Below, piece by piece: positions 1-5,677 of a DNA stretch of 5,677 bases (the first letter of the stretch is position 1; every line of letters begins with the position of its first letter). The stretch is from an uncultured Porphyromonadaceae bacterium. Lineage in GTDB: Bacteria > Bacteroidota > Bacteroidia > Bacteroidales > Muribaculaceae. The DNA lies in NCBI GenBank assembly GCA_900552325.1, contig URZG01000155.1, positions 1 to 5,677 of the forward strand, read 5' to 3'. The translations under genes and the position numbers were made by a program. Below the pieces are notes generated by a model. That model made no database searches and was not told where the DNA came from. It worked only from the letters and a program-made list of their open reading frames with translations.

Positions 1-975
1 TTTGTACTTTTCGCGGCCACGACTGAGATCAATGACTTTAGGACCGCCGCTCATGGCAAAGTATCTCACAGCCTCGGATATGAGAATGTATCCTGGGGAG
101 AAAAATGAGAACTCCGGTTCGATTGCCAGGCGCGGCACGGCGTAAGTCTTCCCGTCGGCCGACAGTATTCCTGTCATGCAGGCTGCGGGTTTCTCTCTGA
201 TTTTCAGCAGCAGTGTGAGGGCAAACGGCAGTGTGCCGAGAGCTTTGGACTGGCGGCTGTGCAGCAGTTTCAGCCGGTGTGCGGCGCGTGTCAGGAGGTT
301 GCCGTCGGTATAGGCTTCGGCCTGCCTCCGGCAATATAGCGAGAGGGCCCGGCGGTAGATTTCAGGATCGTCGCCCGGCACATATTTTTCAAGTGTAATA
401 TCGTCACCGTTTCTGGAGAGCCTGTTGTATGCCGTGCGCAGATTCTGCCTTACAGATTTTGATAGCCCTTTTAGCCACAGTGCGTCGCCGCATGATATGT
501 CGATGGCGGCGCAATCGGTGACTGTCTCAACAGTGCCTGTGTCGATGCTTCTCAACAACGAATCAGCCGGCAGGCGGCGCAGTTTCCATCTGTTTCCGCG
601 GGCAAGAGATAATAATGTCATTACGATGGCCTGGGCAATTTCGTCCTTTTCTGCGTTGCCGAGATCCGGCGATAGGAGCATGTCGTTGATACCGCACCCT
701 TTGATGTCGCCTAAAAGCCTTACAGAACCGTCGGTGCGGCGTGTCACCACGGGGAGTATGGCTTTTATTTCTCCCCGGACATCGACAGCGCACAAGGCAG
801 AAGCTGTGTAGCCGGCGAATCTTTTGATACCGAGGTCGCGTGCCAGCACCATCTGGAAATCATATCGCATGAATGGCGAAAGTCCGTGAAATGAGTTCTC
901 GATATATTTCCAGGCATGGCGCACACGAAAATCGCCTATAGGTAACGTTTCTATTTTGAAGCGAGGGGCAGCCAT
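1..975 (-). CDS. GNAT-fold acyltransferase, CelD/BcsL-like, C-terminally cut by window edge
   Basis: The frame is open for 325 codons from ATG at 975-973 to the left edge with no stop, so the C-terminus is missing. The protein looks like the CelD/BcsL branch of GNAT acyltransferases (Acetyltransf_6 type). An N-terminal half of low recognisability (about 1-160) leads to the basic helix SKSVRQNLR at 172-180. The family-typical C-terminal part follows: a Pro-Gly (294-295) before a helix, then D316, G320, E322 and Y324-K325, resembling the usual D-x3-G-x-E-x-YK end of the fold. No signal peptide or membrane segment is evident, so it should be cytoplasmic. The start lies one base after the feoAB stop (TGA-T-ATG), which argues for one transcript and coupled translation. 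About a third of its Arg codons are AGA/AGG and ATA is frequent, unlike the GC-rich codons of feoAB. Substrate is unknown; family members act on polysaccharide, amino acid or peptide acceptors. The reading frame is sure, the family likely, the role open. Confidence 0.82.
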   Translation of the reverse strand, partial: MAAPRFKIETLPIGDFRVRHAWKYIENSFHGLSPFMRYDFQMVLARDLGIKRFAGYTASALCAVDVRGEIKAILPVVTRRTDGSVRLLGDIKGCGINDMLLSPDLGNAEKDEIAQAIVMTLLSLARGNRWKLRRLPADSLLRSIDTGTVETVTDCAAIDISCGDALWLKGLSKSVRQNLRTAYNRLSRNGDDITLEKYVPGDDPEIYRRALSLYCRRQAEAYTDGNLLTRAAHRLKLLHSRQSKALGTLPFALTLLLKIREKPAACMTGILSADGKTYAVPRLAIEPEFSFFSPGYILISEAVRYFAMSGGPKVIDLSRGREKYK

Positions 976-976
976 A

Positions 977-3412
977 TCAGAAAAGTAACATAAGGCGGTA
1001 GGCTGCGAACGATATTATCCACGCCACCGCTGTGCTGTACACCACCGAGAATGTCGCATAGCGCCACGATCCCGCCTCACGCGCCACGGCCACTACTGTT
1101 GCCAGACACGGACAGTAGAGGAGGATGAATATCATGAACGCGAGAGCCGAGGCAGGGGTGAAGTCGGGATGATCCGACCCGGGCTCGATGGCGGTGAGGC
1201 GCTCGGAGAAGGCGGCATCGGAAGCCTCGTCGGAGCCTGTGTAGAGGACTCCGAGGGTGGAGACCACGATCTCTTTGGCCGGTATCCCGGCCACGGCGGC
1301 CACGGTGCCCCGCCAGCTGAATCCCAGCGGCTCGAGAACCGGATTCACGGCTTTTCCCATCATTTCGAGATAGGAATCGCGGTCGGGGTTCTCCTTTGTT
1401 TTCATCGGGAAATAATTCAGTGCCCAGACTATTATGGACGCGAACAGGATGATGCCTCCCATCTTCTGAAGGTACTGCTTGGCTTTCCACCACATGTGGC
1501 GCAGTGAGGTTTTCAGTGTAGGCACGCGATAGGGAGGGAGTTCCATCACGAACGGTGTCTCGTCCTCCTTGAACCAGAATTTGCGCAGCATCTTCGCCGA
1601 GAACATGGCCACCACGGCCCCGAGCAGATACATTCCCAGGAACATCCATGCCGCGTGGGCGGGGAAGAAGGTGCCGATCAGGAGCACATAGATAGGGAGT
1701 CGTGCCGAACACGACATGAACGGCGTTATCAGTACCGTTATGATTTTCGAGGAACGGCTCTCGATGGAGCGCGCCGCCATGATGGCAGGCACGTTGCAGC
1801 CGAAGCCCATGATCAGCGGTATGAAAGACTTGCCGTGGAGTCCGATGCGGTGCATCAGACGGTCCATGATGAAGGCCGCGCGCGCCATATACCCCGAATC
1901 CTCCATGAACGATATGAAGAAGAAGAGAATCAGGATATTGGGCAGGAACACAATCACGCCGCCCACGCCTCCGAGCACGCCGTTGGCCAGGAGGTCTTTG
2001 AGCGGTCCGTCCTGCATGTGGTCGCTGACGAGCGACGAAAGGGCGTCAACGCCGTTCTCTATCCATTCGGCCGGGTAGGCGCCTACATAGAACGTAACCC
2101 AGAATACCAGGAACATCACCGCCAGGAAGAACGGGAAGCCGAAGAGGCGGTTGGTTACGATGGAGTCGATCGTGTGGGTGGCTGTCTCTTTCTGCTGCTC
2201 GCTCTGCTGCATGGTCTCGGCGAGGGCGCCGGCTATGAATCCGTATTTCTCGTCGGCGATCATCGAGGCTACATCCTCCTCGGGGTGGAGTTTCTCCAGA
2301 TGCGCCAGCGAACGGTCGCGCAGCGAGTGTATGCGTTCGCTGTCAGCGGCTGAGGCGATGAGGTCGTCAACCTCCCGGTCCTGTTCGAGCAGCTTTATGG
2401 CGAGGTATCGCGATGAGAAGTGCTGGTCGATGCTTTTGTCCTCCTTGATGGCCTGTTTCAGATCCGACAACGACGCTTCGATATCCTGACCGAGTTTCAC
2501 ATGCACATGGCGCACGGCCTCATGACGCCGTTCGTACACGTCGATGATAGTGTCGAACAGTTTTTTGATCCCTTCGCCGGTGCGGCTCACCGTAGGTACC
2601 ATCGGCACGCCGATCATGCGCCCCAGCTCCTCGTAGTCGAGCACGGCTCCCGAGGAGCACAGCTCGTCGTACATGTTGAGGGCTATCACCATGGCGTGGT
2701 CCATGTCGATCAACTCGGTGGTGAGGTAGAGATTGCGTTCGAGGTTGGATGAGTCCACGACGTTGAGAATCACGTCGGGATTATTGTCCTTGAGGTAGCG
2801 CCGCACGTAGCGTTCCTCAGGCGAATATGATGACAGGGAGTAAGTTCCCGGCAGGTCCACGAGGTTGAACGTATAGCCCTTGTGGCGGAATACGCCGGTC
2901 TTGGAGTCGACGGTGACTCCCGAATAGTTCCCTACATGTTCGCGGGCGCCGGAGGCGATATTGAAAAGGGAGGTCTTGCCGCAGTTGGGGTTGCCTATGA
3001 GTGCGACATTGATGGTATGCGTGGCCCGGTATTCGGCAGAGTCTGACGGAATTTTCACCTCGGCAAGCGGGCACGACTCTCCTGAAGGGCATGAGGCACA
3101 TTCTGTCTCGCCGGGTTTATGGTCGCAGTCGGGCGATCCGCCTTGTTTGTTCCTGTTATCTTCGTGGCGGCTGTCCTCATGGGTGGCTTCATCGGGTATT
3201 ACCTCGATAAGCTGAGCCTCGTTGCGGCGGAGAGATACCTCGTATCCGAGGATCCGGTATTTCACCGGGTCGCGCATCGGGGCGGCGAGCACTGCTGTTA
3301 TCCGGTGGCCTTTGATGAAACCCATTTCCATCACGCGTTTGCGGAAGGCTCCATGTCCCAGTATCTTTACGATGGTGGCCGACTGGCCTGTTTTCAAATC
3401 TGATAATCTCAT
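977..3412 (-). CDS. feoB: Fused FeoA-FeoB ferrous iron transporter
   Basis: This 811-residue inner-membrane GTP-dependent Fe(II) importer has FeoA fused to its N-terminus, an arrangement known in Bacteroidota. Residues 1-73 are an SH3-like FeoA domain (MRLSDLKTGQ start, MEMGFIKG at 28-35). Residues 74-130 are a polar linker with C96, C105, C108 and C114. The G domain has G1 GNPNCGKTS (140-148), G2 T167, G3 DLPG (186-189), G4 NMYD (246-249) and G5 SRTG (276-279). A helical GDI-like region spans about 300-415. The membrane part (about 420-811) has eight or nine hydrophobic segments. Its two gate repeats contain GFGCNVPAI (536-544), FMSCSARLP (565-573), an AKE motif (712-714) and LLYCPCLA (764-771). 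The first of these match FeoB pore motifs. There is no FeoC nearby. The start at 3412 is supported by FeoA homology beginning at once and an AAGGA 5 nt upstream (3418-3422). All expected motifs are intact, so it is probably functional. The downstream acyltransferase gene begins one base after its stop. Confidence 0.97.
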   Translation of the reverse strand: MRLSDLKTGQSATIVKILGHGAFRKRVMEMGFIKGHRITAVLAAPMRDPVKYRILGYEVSLRRNEAQLIEVIPDEATHEDSRHEDNRNKQGGSPDCDHKPGETECASCPSGESCPLAEVKIPSDSAEYRATHTINVALIGNPNCGKTSLFNIASGAREHVGNYSGVTVDSKTGVFRHKGYTFNLVDLPGTYSLSSYSPEERYVRRYLKDNNPDVILNVVDSSNLERNLYLTTELIDMDHAMVIALNMYDELCSSGAVLDYEELGRMIGVPMVPTVSRTGEGIKKLFDTIIDVYERRHEAVRHVHVKLGQDIEASLSDLKQAIKEDKSIDQHFSSRYLAIKLLEQDREVDDLIASAADSERIHSLRDRSLAHLEKLHPEEDVASMIADEKYGFIAGALAETMQQSEQQKETATHTIDSIVTNRLFGFPFFLAVMFLVFWVTFYVGAYPAEWIENGVDALSSLVSDHMQDGPLKDLLANGVLGGVGGVIVFLPNILILFFFISFMEDSGYMARAAFIMDRLMHRIGLHGKSFIPLIMGFGCNVPAIMAARSIESRSSKIITVLITPFMSCSARLPIYVLLIGTFFPAHAAWMFLGMYLLGAVVAMFSAKMLRKFWFKEDETPFVMELPPYRVPTLKTSLRHMWWKAKQYLQKMGGIILFASIIVWALNYFPMKTKENPDRDSYLEMMGKAVNPVLEPLGFSWRGTVAAVAGIPAKEIVVSTLGVLYTGSDEASDAAFSERLTAIEPGSDHPDFTPASALAFMIFILLYCPCLATVVAVAREAGSWRYATFSVVYSTAVAWIISFAAYRLMLLF

Positions 3413-3434
3413 TGTTATCCTTGCAATCCGTTGG

Positions 3435-3472
3435 TCCGGCCTCCAGGAGGAGATATTGTCAAGGCGGCCGGA
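3435..3472 (-). promoter_or_regulatory. Inverted repeat (possible hairpin) in the feoAB leader
   Basis: TCCGGCC at 3435-3441 is the exact reverse complement of GGCCGGA at 3466-3472. After one mismatch (3442/3465) two more pairs follow (3443-3444 with 3463-3464), leaving an 18-nt loop. In the feoAB mRNA this hairpin would end 22 nt before the start codon. A competing pairing CCTCC/GGAGG also exists in the same stretch. No U-run follows, so it is not an intrinsic terminator. A role in translation or mRNA stability is inference only; a chance GC-rich repeat is possible. Confidence 0.4.
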
Positions 3473-3492
3473 AATTTCTGATTTGACATCTG

Positions 3493-3500
3493 CAAAGGTC
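3493..3500 (-). promoter_or_regulatory. Candidate feoAB promoter, -7 element
   Basis: Read on the minus strand this is GACCTTTG, one mismatch from the Bacteroidota -7 consensus TAnnTTTG. It is followed by CA as in many such promoters, and would give a leader of roughly 75-80 nt before the feoAB ATG. No TTG or TTTG is found 19-22 bp upstream; the palindrome at 3519-3533 covers that place instead. A promoter with a poor -33 box suggests dependence on a regulator, but this is inferred from sequence alone. Confidence 0.42.
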
Positions 3501-3518
3501 GCGATATTATTCCGAACG

Positions 3519-3533
3519 GTTATGATTAATAAC
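3519..3533. promoter_or_regulatory. Operator-like palindrome upstream of feoAB
   Basis: GTTATGATTAATAAC has arms GTTAT and ATAAC that are perfect reverse complements, plus an inner A/T pair; only one pair of positions fails around the central base. It lies where the -33 box of the proposed feoAB promoter should be. TAACAG occurs at 3530-3535, overlapping the right arm, and again at 3540-3545, exactly 10 bp further on. An iron- or oxygen-responsive regulator would make sense for an Fe(II) importer. However, the site does not match the classic Fur 7-1-7 or DtxR consensus well, and AT-rich chance symmetry cannot be excluded. Confidence 0.4.
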
Positions 3534-3622
3534 AGTTTTTAACAGAATAATGCCACCCTGTTGCATCGCCGGTTCTGCTTGTCGCGCATACTTATTTTGT
3601 GGCGCGGAAGGGAGTACGGCTA

Positions 3623-3653
3623 TTGCAGGTTCACGAAAAATTAGTTACCTTTG
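3623..3653 (+). promoter_or_regulatory. dnaN promoter, Bacteroidota sigma-ABfr type
   Basis: TTG at 3623-3625 is the -33 element and TACCTTTG at 3646-3653 matches the -7 consensus TAnnTTTG perfectly, with 20 bp between them. Transcription should start near 3660, giving an AT-rich leader of about 25-30 nt without a Shine-Dalgarno sequence, as is common in this phylum. The placement supports the dnaN start at 3688 rather than any earlier ATG. Confidence 0.75.
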
Positions 3654-3687
3654 TCAGTTCAAAGAAAAATCAAATAACGCATTATAT

Positions 3688-4815
3688 ATGGAATTCAAAG
3701 TAGCCGCCAAAACCCTCTATTCCACCCTCTCGGGTGTGAGCAAGGTGATAAACTCGAAGAATACTCTCACTATTCTCGACAATTTCCTTTTCTCGGTGGA
3801 GGGGAATGTACTTACAGTCACAGCCTCCGACACCGAAAACACCCTCATGGCCCGTGTGGAGCTGGCCGATGTGGAGGGCGAGGGAGCTTTCTGCGTCAAT
3901 GCCCGACGCCTGGTGGATATCGCAAAAGAGCTTCCTGACGTGGATGTAGTGTTCCATGTCAACGACGAGAACAAAGGTGTGAAAATCGATTTCCCCGGCG
4001 GTAACTTCGATATAGCCGGAATCCCTGCCGACCAGTACCCCGCCACCGTGGAGAAGGAAGAGGGGGAGATAAAGGAGATGCTTCTTCCCGGCAAACAGAT
4101 CCTTTCCGGAATCGACAAGACTTTCTTCGCCATCGGCACCGATTCGCTCCGTCCGCAGATGATGGGTATCTACTGGGATATCAAGGCCGACGGCGTGACT
4201 TTCGTGTCGACCGACACCCGTAAGCTGGTGCGTTATATAGACCGCACTTCGGCTCCCGGTATCGAGGCCGCATGTATCCTTCCTCAGAAACCCTGCGTGA
4301 TCCTCAAATCGCTCGTTGCCGCCGACCAGGATGTCAAGATCTCGCTGTCGTCGAAGAGCGCGACTTTCGCCACCGAAAAAATAACCTTCAACTGCCGCTT
4401 CATAAAGGGTAACTATCCCGACTACAACAGGGTGATTCCGCAGAACAACCCCAATGTGATCACCGTGGACCGCATAACTCTGCTGCAGGCCGTGCGCCGT
4501 GTGGCCGTATGCGCCGATCCGGCTCACTCGCTGGTGAAGTTGCGTCTGGCTCCCGGCAAGATAGAGATGAAGGTCGACGACGCGAACTTCTCCACTTTCG
4601 CACATGAATCCGTGGCCTGCGACTACGAGGGTAAAGAGATGGTTATCGGTTTCTCGGCGACGTTCCTGATCGAGATCTTCAACACTCTCACCACCGACAA
4701 TATCGTTATCAAGCTCGCCGACCCCTCGCGTCCCGGTGTATTCCTGCCAGAGGAGAATCCCGAGAATACAGAGCTTGTGATCATCCTCATGCCCATGACC
4801 GTACAGGAATTCTGA
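3688..4815 (+). CDS. dnaN: DNA polymerase III subunit beta (sliding clamp)
   Basis: This is a 375-residue beta clamp, the family's normal length in Bacteroidales. The homodimeric ring encircles DNA and holds polymerase III and repair proteins on the template. The three clamp domains fall at about 1-120, 125-245 and 250-375. Recognisable features are the N-terminus MEFKVAAKTLYSTL, RPQMMG (155-160) and STDTRKL (174-180) in domain 2, FIKGNYPDY (238-246) entering domain 3, and the C-terminal LMPM (367-370) that forms part of the partner-binding cleft. An in-frame ATG at 3550 would add 46 residues with no clamp similarity and would span the promoter, so 3688 is chosen. The gene is transcribed divergently from feoAB. 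Its TGA stop shares an A with the ATG of the next gene, implying translational coupling. No dnaA or recF is adjacent, so this is not the classic dnaA-dnaN-recF cluster. Confidence 0.97.
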   Translation: MEFKVAAKTLYSTLSGVSKVINSKNTLTILDNFLFSVEGNVLTVTASDTENTLMARVELADVEGEGAFCVNARRLVDIAKELPDVDVVFHVNDENKGVKIDFPGGNFDIAGIPADQYPATVEKEEGEIKEMLLPGKQILSGIDKTFFAIGTDSLRPQMMGIYWDIKADGVTFVSTDTRKLVRYIDRTSAPGIEAACILPQKPCVILKSLVAADQDVKISLSSKSATFATEKITFNCRFIKGNYPDYNRVIPQNNPNVITVDRITLLQAVRRVAVCADPAHSLVKLRLAPGKIEMKVDDANFSTFAHESVACDYEGKEMVIGFSATFLIEIFNTLTTDNIVIKLADPSRPGVFLPEENPENTELVIILMPMTVQEF

Positions 4816-5591
4816 TGAAACTTAATCTTGAGAGGCCGGTGGTATTCTTCGATCTGGAGACCACCGGCACCAATATCCTTCACGACCGTATCGTGGAGAT
4901 CTCGGTGATAAAGGTTTTCCCCGACGGTACGGAACTGGAACGCACGCGCAGGATCAATCCCGGTATCCCTATCCCCCCGGAATCCACAGCCGTGCATCAT
5001 ATAACCGACGAGGATGTCAAGGATGCACCCCGTTTCGAGCAGATAGCGCGTTCGCTGGCCGACCTCTTTGCCGGAAGCGATATCGCGGGATTCAACTCCA
5101 ACCGTTTCGACGTGCCGATGCTGTCGGAAGAGTTCGCCCGTGCGGGCGTGGACTTCGATTTTACGTCGCCGCGTTTTATCGACGTGCAGAATATCTTCCA
5201 CAAGAAGGAGCAGCGCACTCTCTCGGCGGCTTACCGTTTCTATTGCGACAAGGATCTGGAGGGGGCGCACTCGGCCAACGCCGATACCCGCGCCACTTAC
5301 GAGGTGCTCATGGCGCAGCTTGACCGTTATCCCGACCTGGAAAATTCCGTGGAGTCCCTGGCCGATTTCTCGGCAATGAACCGCAATGTGGATCTGATGG
5401 GGCGCCTCGTCTACGACGACGACCGCCGCGAGATAATCAACTTCGGCAAATACAAGGGGCAGGCGGCGGAAGATGTGCTGCGCCGTGACATGGGGTATCT
5501 CGGCTGGATTCTCCAGGGTGATTTCCATTCCGACACCAAACGTTGTTTCCAGGCCATAAGGGCGCGTATCGACAACCGGAAAAGGCAGTGA
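4815..5591 (+). CDS. DEDDh 3'-5' exonuclease with ExoX-like C-terminal domain
   Basis: This 258-residue protein has the DnaQ/RNase T exonuclease fold. The catalytic set is visible: D13 and E15 in FFDLETTG (Exo I), D99 in GFNSNRFD (Exo II), and H152 with D157 in HSANADT (Exo III, the DEDDh form). These residues bind the two metal ions that cleave nucleotides from a DNA 3' end. After a spacer of about 30 residues, a small domain at about 200-250 (INFGKYKG at 208-215, then a YLGWIL run at 228-233) matches the domain seen after the nuclease in ExoX-like proteins. It could be a proofreading or repair nuclease. Its start overlaps the dnaN stop by one base, so clamp and nuclease are co-translated, which hints at a replication or mismatch-repair role. 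The true epsilon subunit may be elsewhere; I do not assign dnaQ. No clear clamp-binding motif is seen. Confidence 0.93.
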   Translation: MKLNLERPVVFFDLETTGTNILHDRIVEISVIKVFPDGTELERTRRINPGIPIPPESTAVHHITDEDVKDAPRFEQIARSLADLFAGSDIAGFNSNRFDVPMLSEEFARAGVDFDFTSPRFIDVQNIFHKKEQRTLSAAYRFYCDKDLEGAHSANADTRATYEVLMAQLDRYPDLENSVESLADFSAMNRNVDLMGRLVYDDDRREIINFGKYKGQAAEDVLRRDMGYLGWILQGDFHSDTKRCFQAIRARIDNRKRQ

Positions 5592-5630
5592 CCCCGGTCA
5601 GTGCTTTCCTCTTACACAACAGAAAATCCT

Positions 5631-5677
5631 ATGAATATCGTACTGGGAATCACCGGCGGCATCGCCGCATATAAATC
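5631..5677 (+). CDS. coaBC: CoaBC (phosphopantothenoylcysteine decarboxylase/phosphopantothenate-cysteine ligase), N-terminus only
   Basis: Only 15 full codons are in the window before the right edge. They read MNIVLGITGGIAAYK, the highly typical opening of the FMN-binding CoaC flavoprotein domain (GITGGIAAYK), which in bacteria is usually fused to the CoaB ligase. The complete enzyme would make 4'-phosphopantetheine from phosphopantothenate and cysteine for coenzyme A. It begins 39 nt after the exonuclease stop; that gap shows no promoter match, terminator or Shine-Dalgarno sequence, so it is probably read from the dnaN promoter. A stand-alone flavoprotein decarboxylase such as a UbiX-type enzyme is a less likely alternative, because the CoaB half cannot be seen. 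Confidence 0.85.
   Translation, partial: MNIVLGITGGIAAYK

Noticed and set aside
425..811. Plus-strand open frame of 128 codons in the left 1 kb, and shorter minus-strand frames there
   Set aside because: The minus-strand frame 975 to 1 is open throughout and has coherent GNAT family features, so the others are shadows.
1015..1023. TTATCCACG, one mismatch from a DnaA box
   Set aside because: It is a single site inside feoAB coding sequence, far from dnaN's promoter, with no cluster of boxes or AT-rich unwinding region; no origin is supported.
1655..2353. Long open frame on the plus strand (232 codons) opposite feoAB
   Set aside because: Its translation is low in complexity and rich in His, Arg and Glu, the usual antisense shadow of a GC-rich gene, and the opposite strand encodes unmistakable FeoB.
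3682..4605. Minus-strand open frame of 307 codons opposite dnaN
   Set aside because: Composition is typical of an antisense frame, it shows no family motif, and it lies entirely over the well-supported dnaN gene and its leader.
5316..5330. QLDRY in the exonuclease (residues 168-172) as a possible clamp-binding motif
   Set aside because: It only matches the first two residues of the QLxLF type and lies close behind the Exo III motif, probably within a helix of the nuclease fold.
4623..5528. Minus-strand open frame of 301 codons opposite the end of dnaN and the exonuclease
   Set aside because: It spans two confident plus-strand genes, ignores their boundary, and has no recognisable domain.
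5592..5630. Gap between the exonuclease and coaBC as terminator or promoter
   Set aside because: There is no inverted repeat with a T-run and no TAnnTTTG match; it reads as an ordinary intra-operon spacer.
1..5677. Search for CRISPR arrays, insertion sequences, tRNA or rRNA genes, and defence or mobile modules
   Set aside because: No repeated spacer units, transposase motifs, terminal repeats or structural RNA signatures were seen; apart from the intergenic region and small gaps, the window is filled by five recognisable genes.

Overview
The window looks like chromosomal DNA from a Bacteroidota species, most probably order Bacteroidales. The relatively GC-rich coding style would fit a Muribaculaceae-like member, but that rank is a guess. 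Supporting signs are a FeoA-FeoB fusion protein, a Bacteroides-type promoter (TTG, 20 bp, TAnnTTTG) ahead of dnaN, weak or absent Shine-Dalgarno sequences, and the gene order dnaN, DnaQ-fold exonuclease, coaBC, which I recall as common in this order.

The layout is two divergent units. The leftward unit (minus strand) starts at 3412 with feoAB, a fused FeoA/FeoB ferrous iron transporter. It is followed after a single base by a GNAT-fold acyltransferase of the CelD/BcsL type that runs off the left edge, still open at base 1. The rightward unit (plus strand) starts at 3688 with dnaN (beta sliding clamp). It continues with a DEDDh 3'-5' exonuclease whose start codon overlaps the dnaN stop, then the first 15 codons of coaBC (coenzyme A synthesis) at the right edge.

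The 275-bp divergent intergenic region (3413-3687) holds a good dnaN promoter and a plausible but -33-poor feoAB promoter. Where the missing feoAB -33 box should be there is a near-perfect 15-bp palindrome, with two TAACAG direct repeats spaced 10 bp apart beside it. The feoAB leader also contains an inverted repeat that could form a hairpin.

Functionally, the left unit concerns anaerobic Fe(II) import plus an acyltransferase of unknown substrate. The right unit is housekeeping: replication clamp, a nuclease and CoA synthesis. I see no mobile element, CRISPR array, RNA gene or defence system. The least ordinary items are the feoAB-acyltransferase pairing, the cysteine-rich linker inside the FeoA-FeoB fusion and the operator-like cluster upstream of feoAB.
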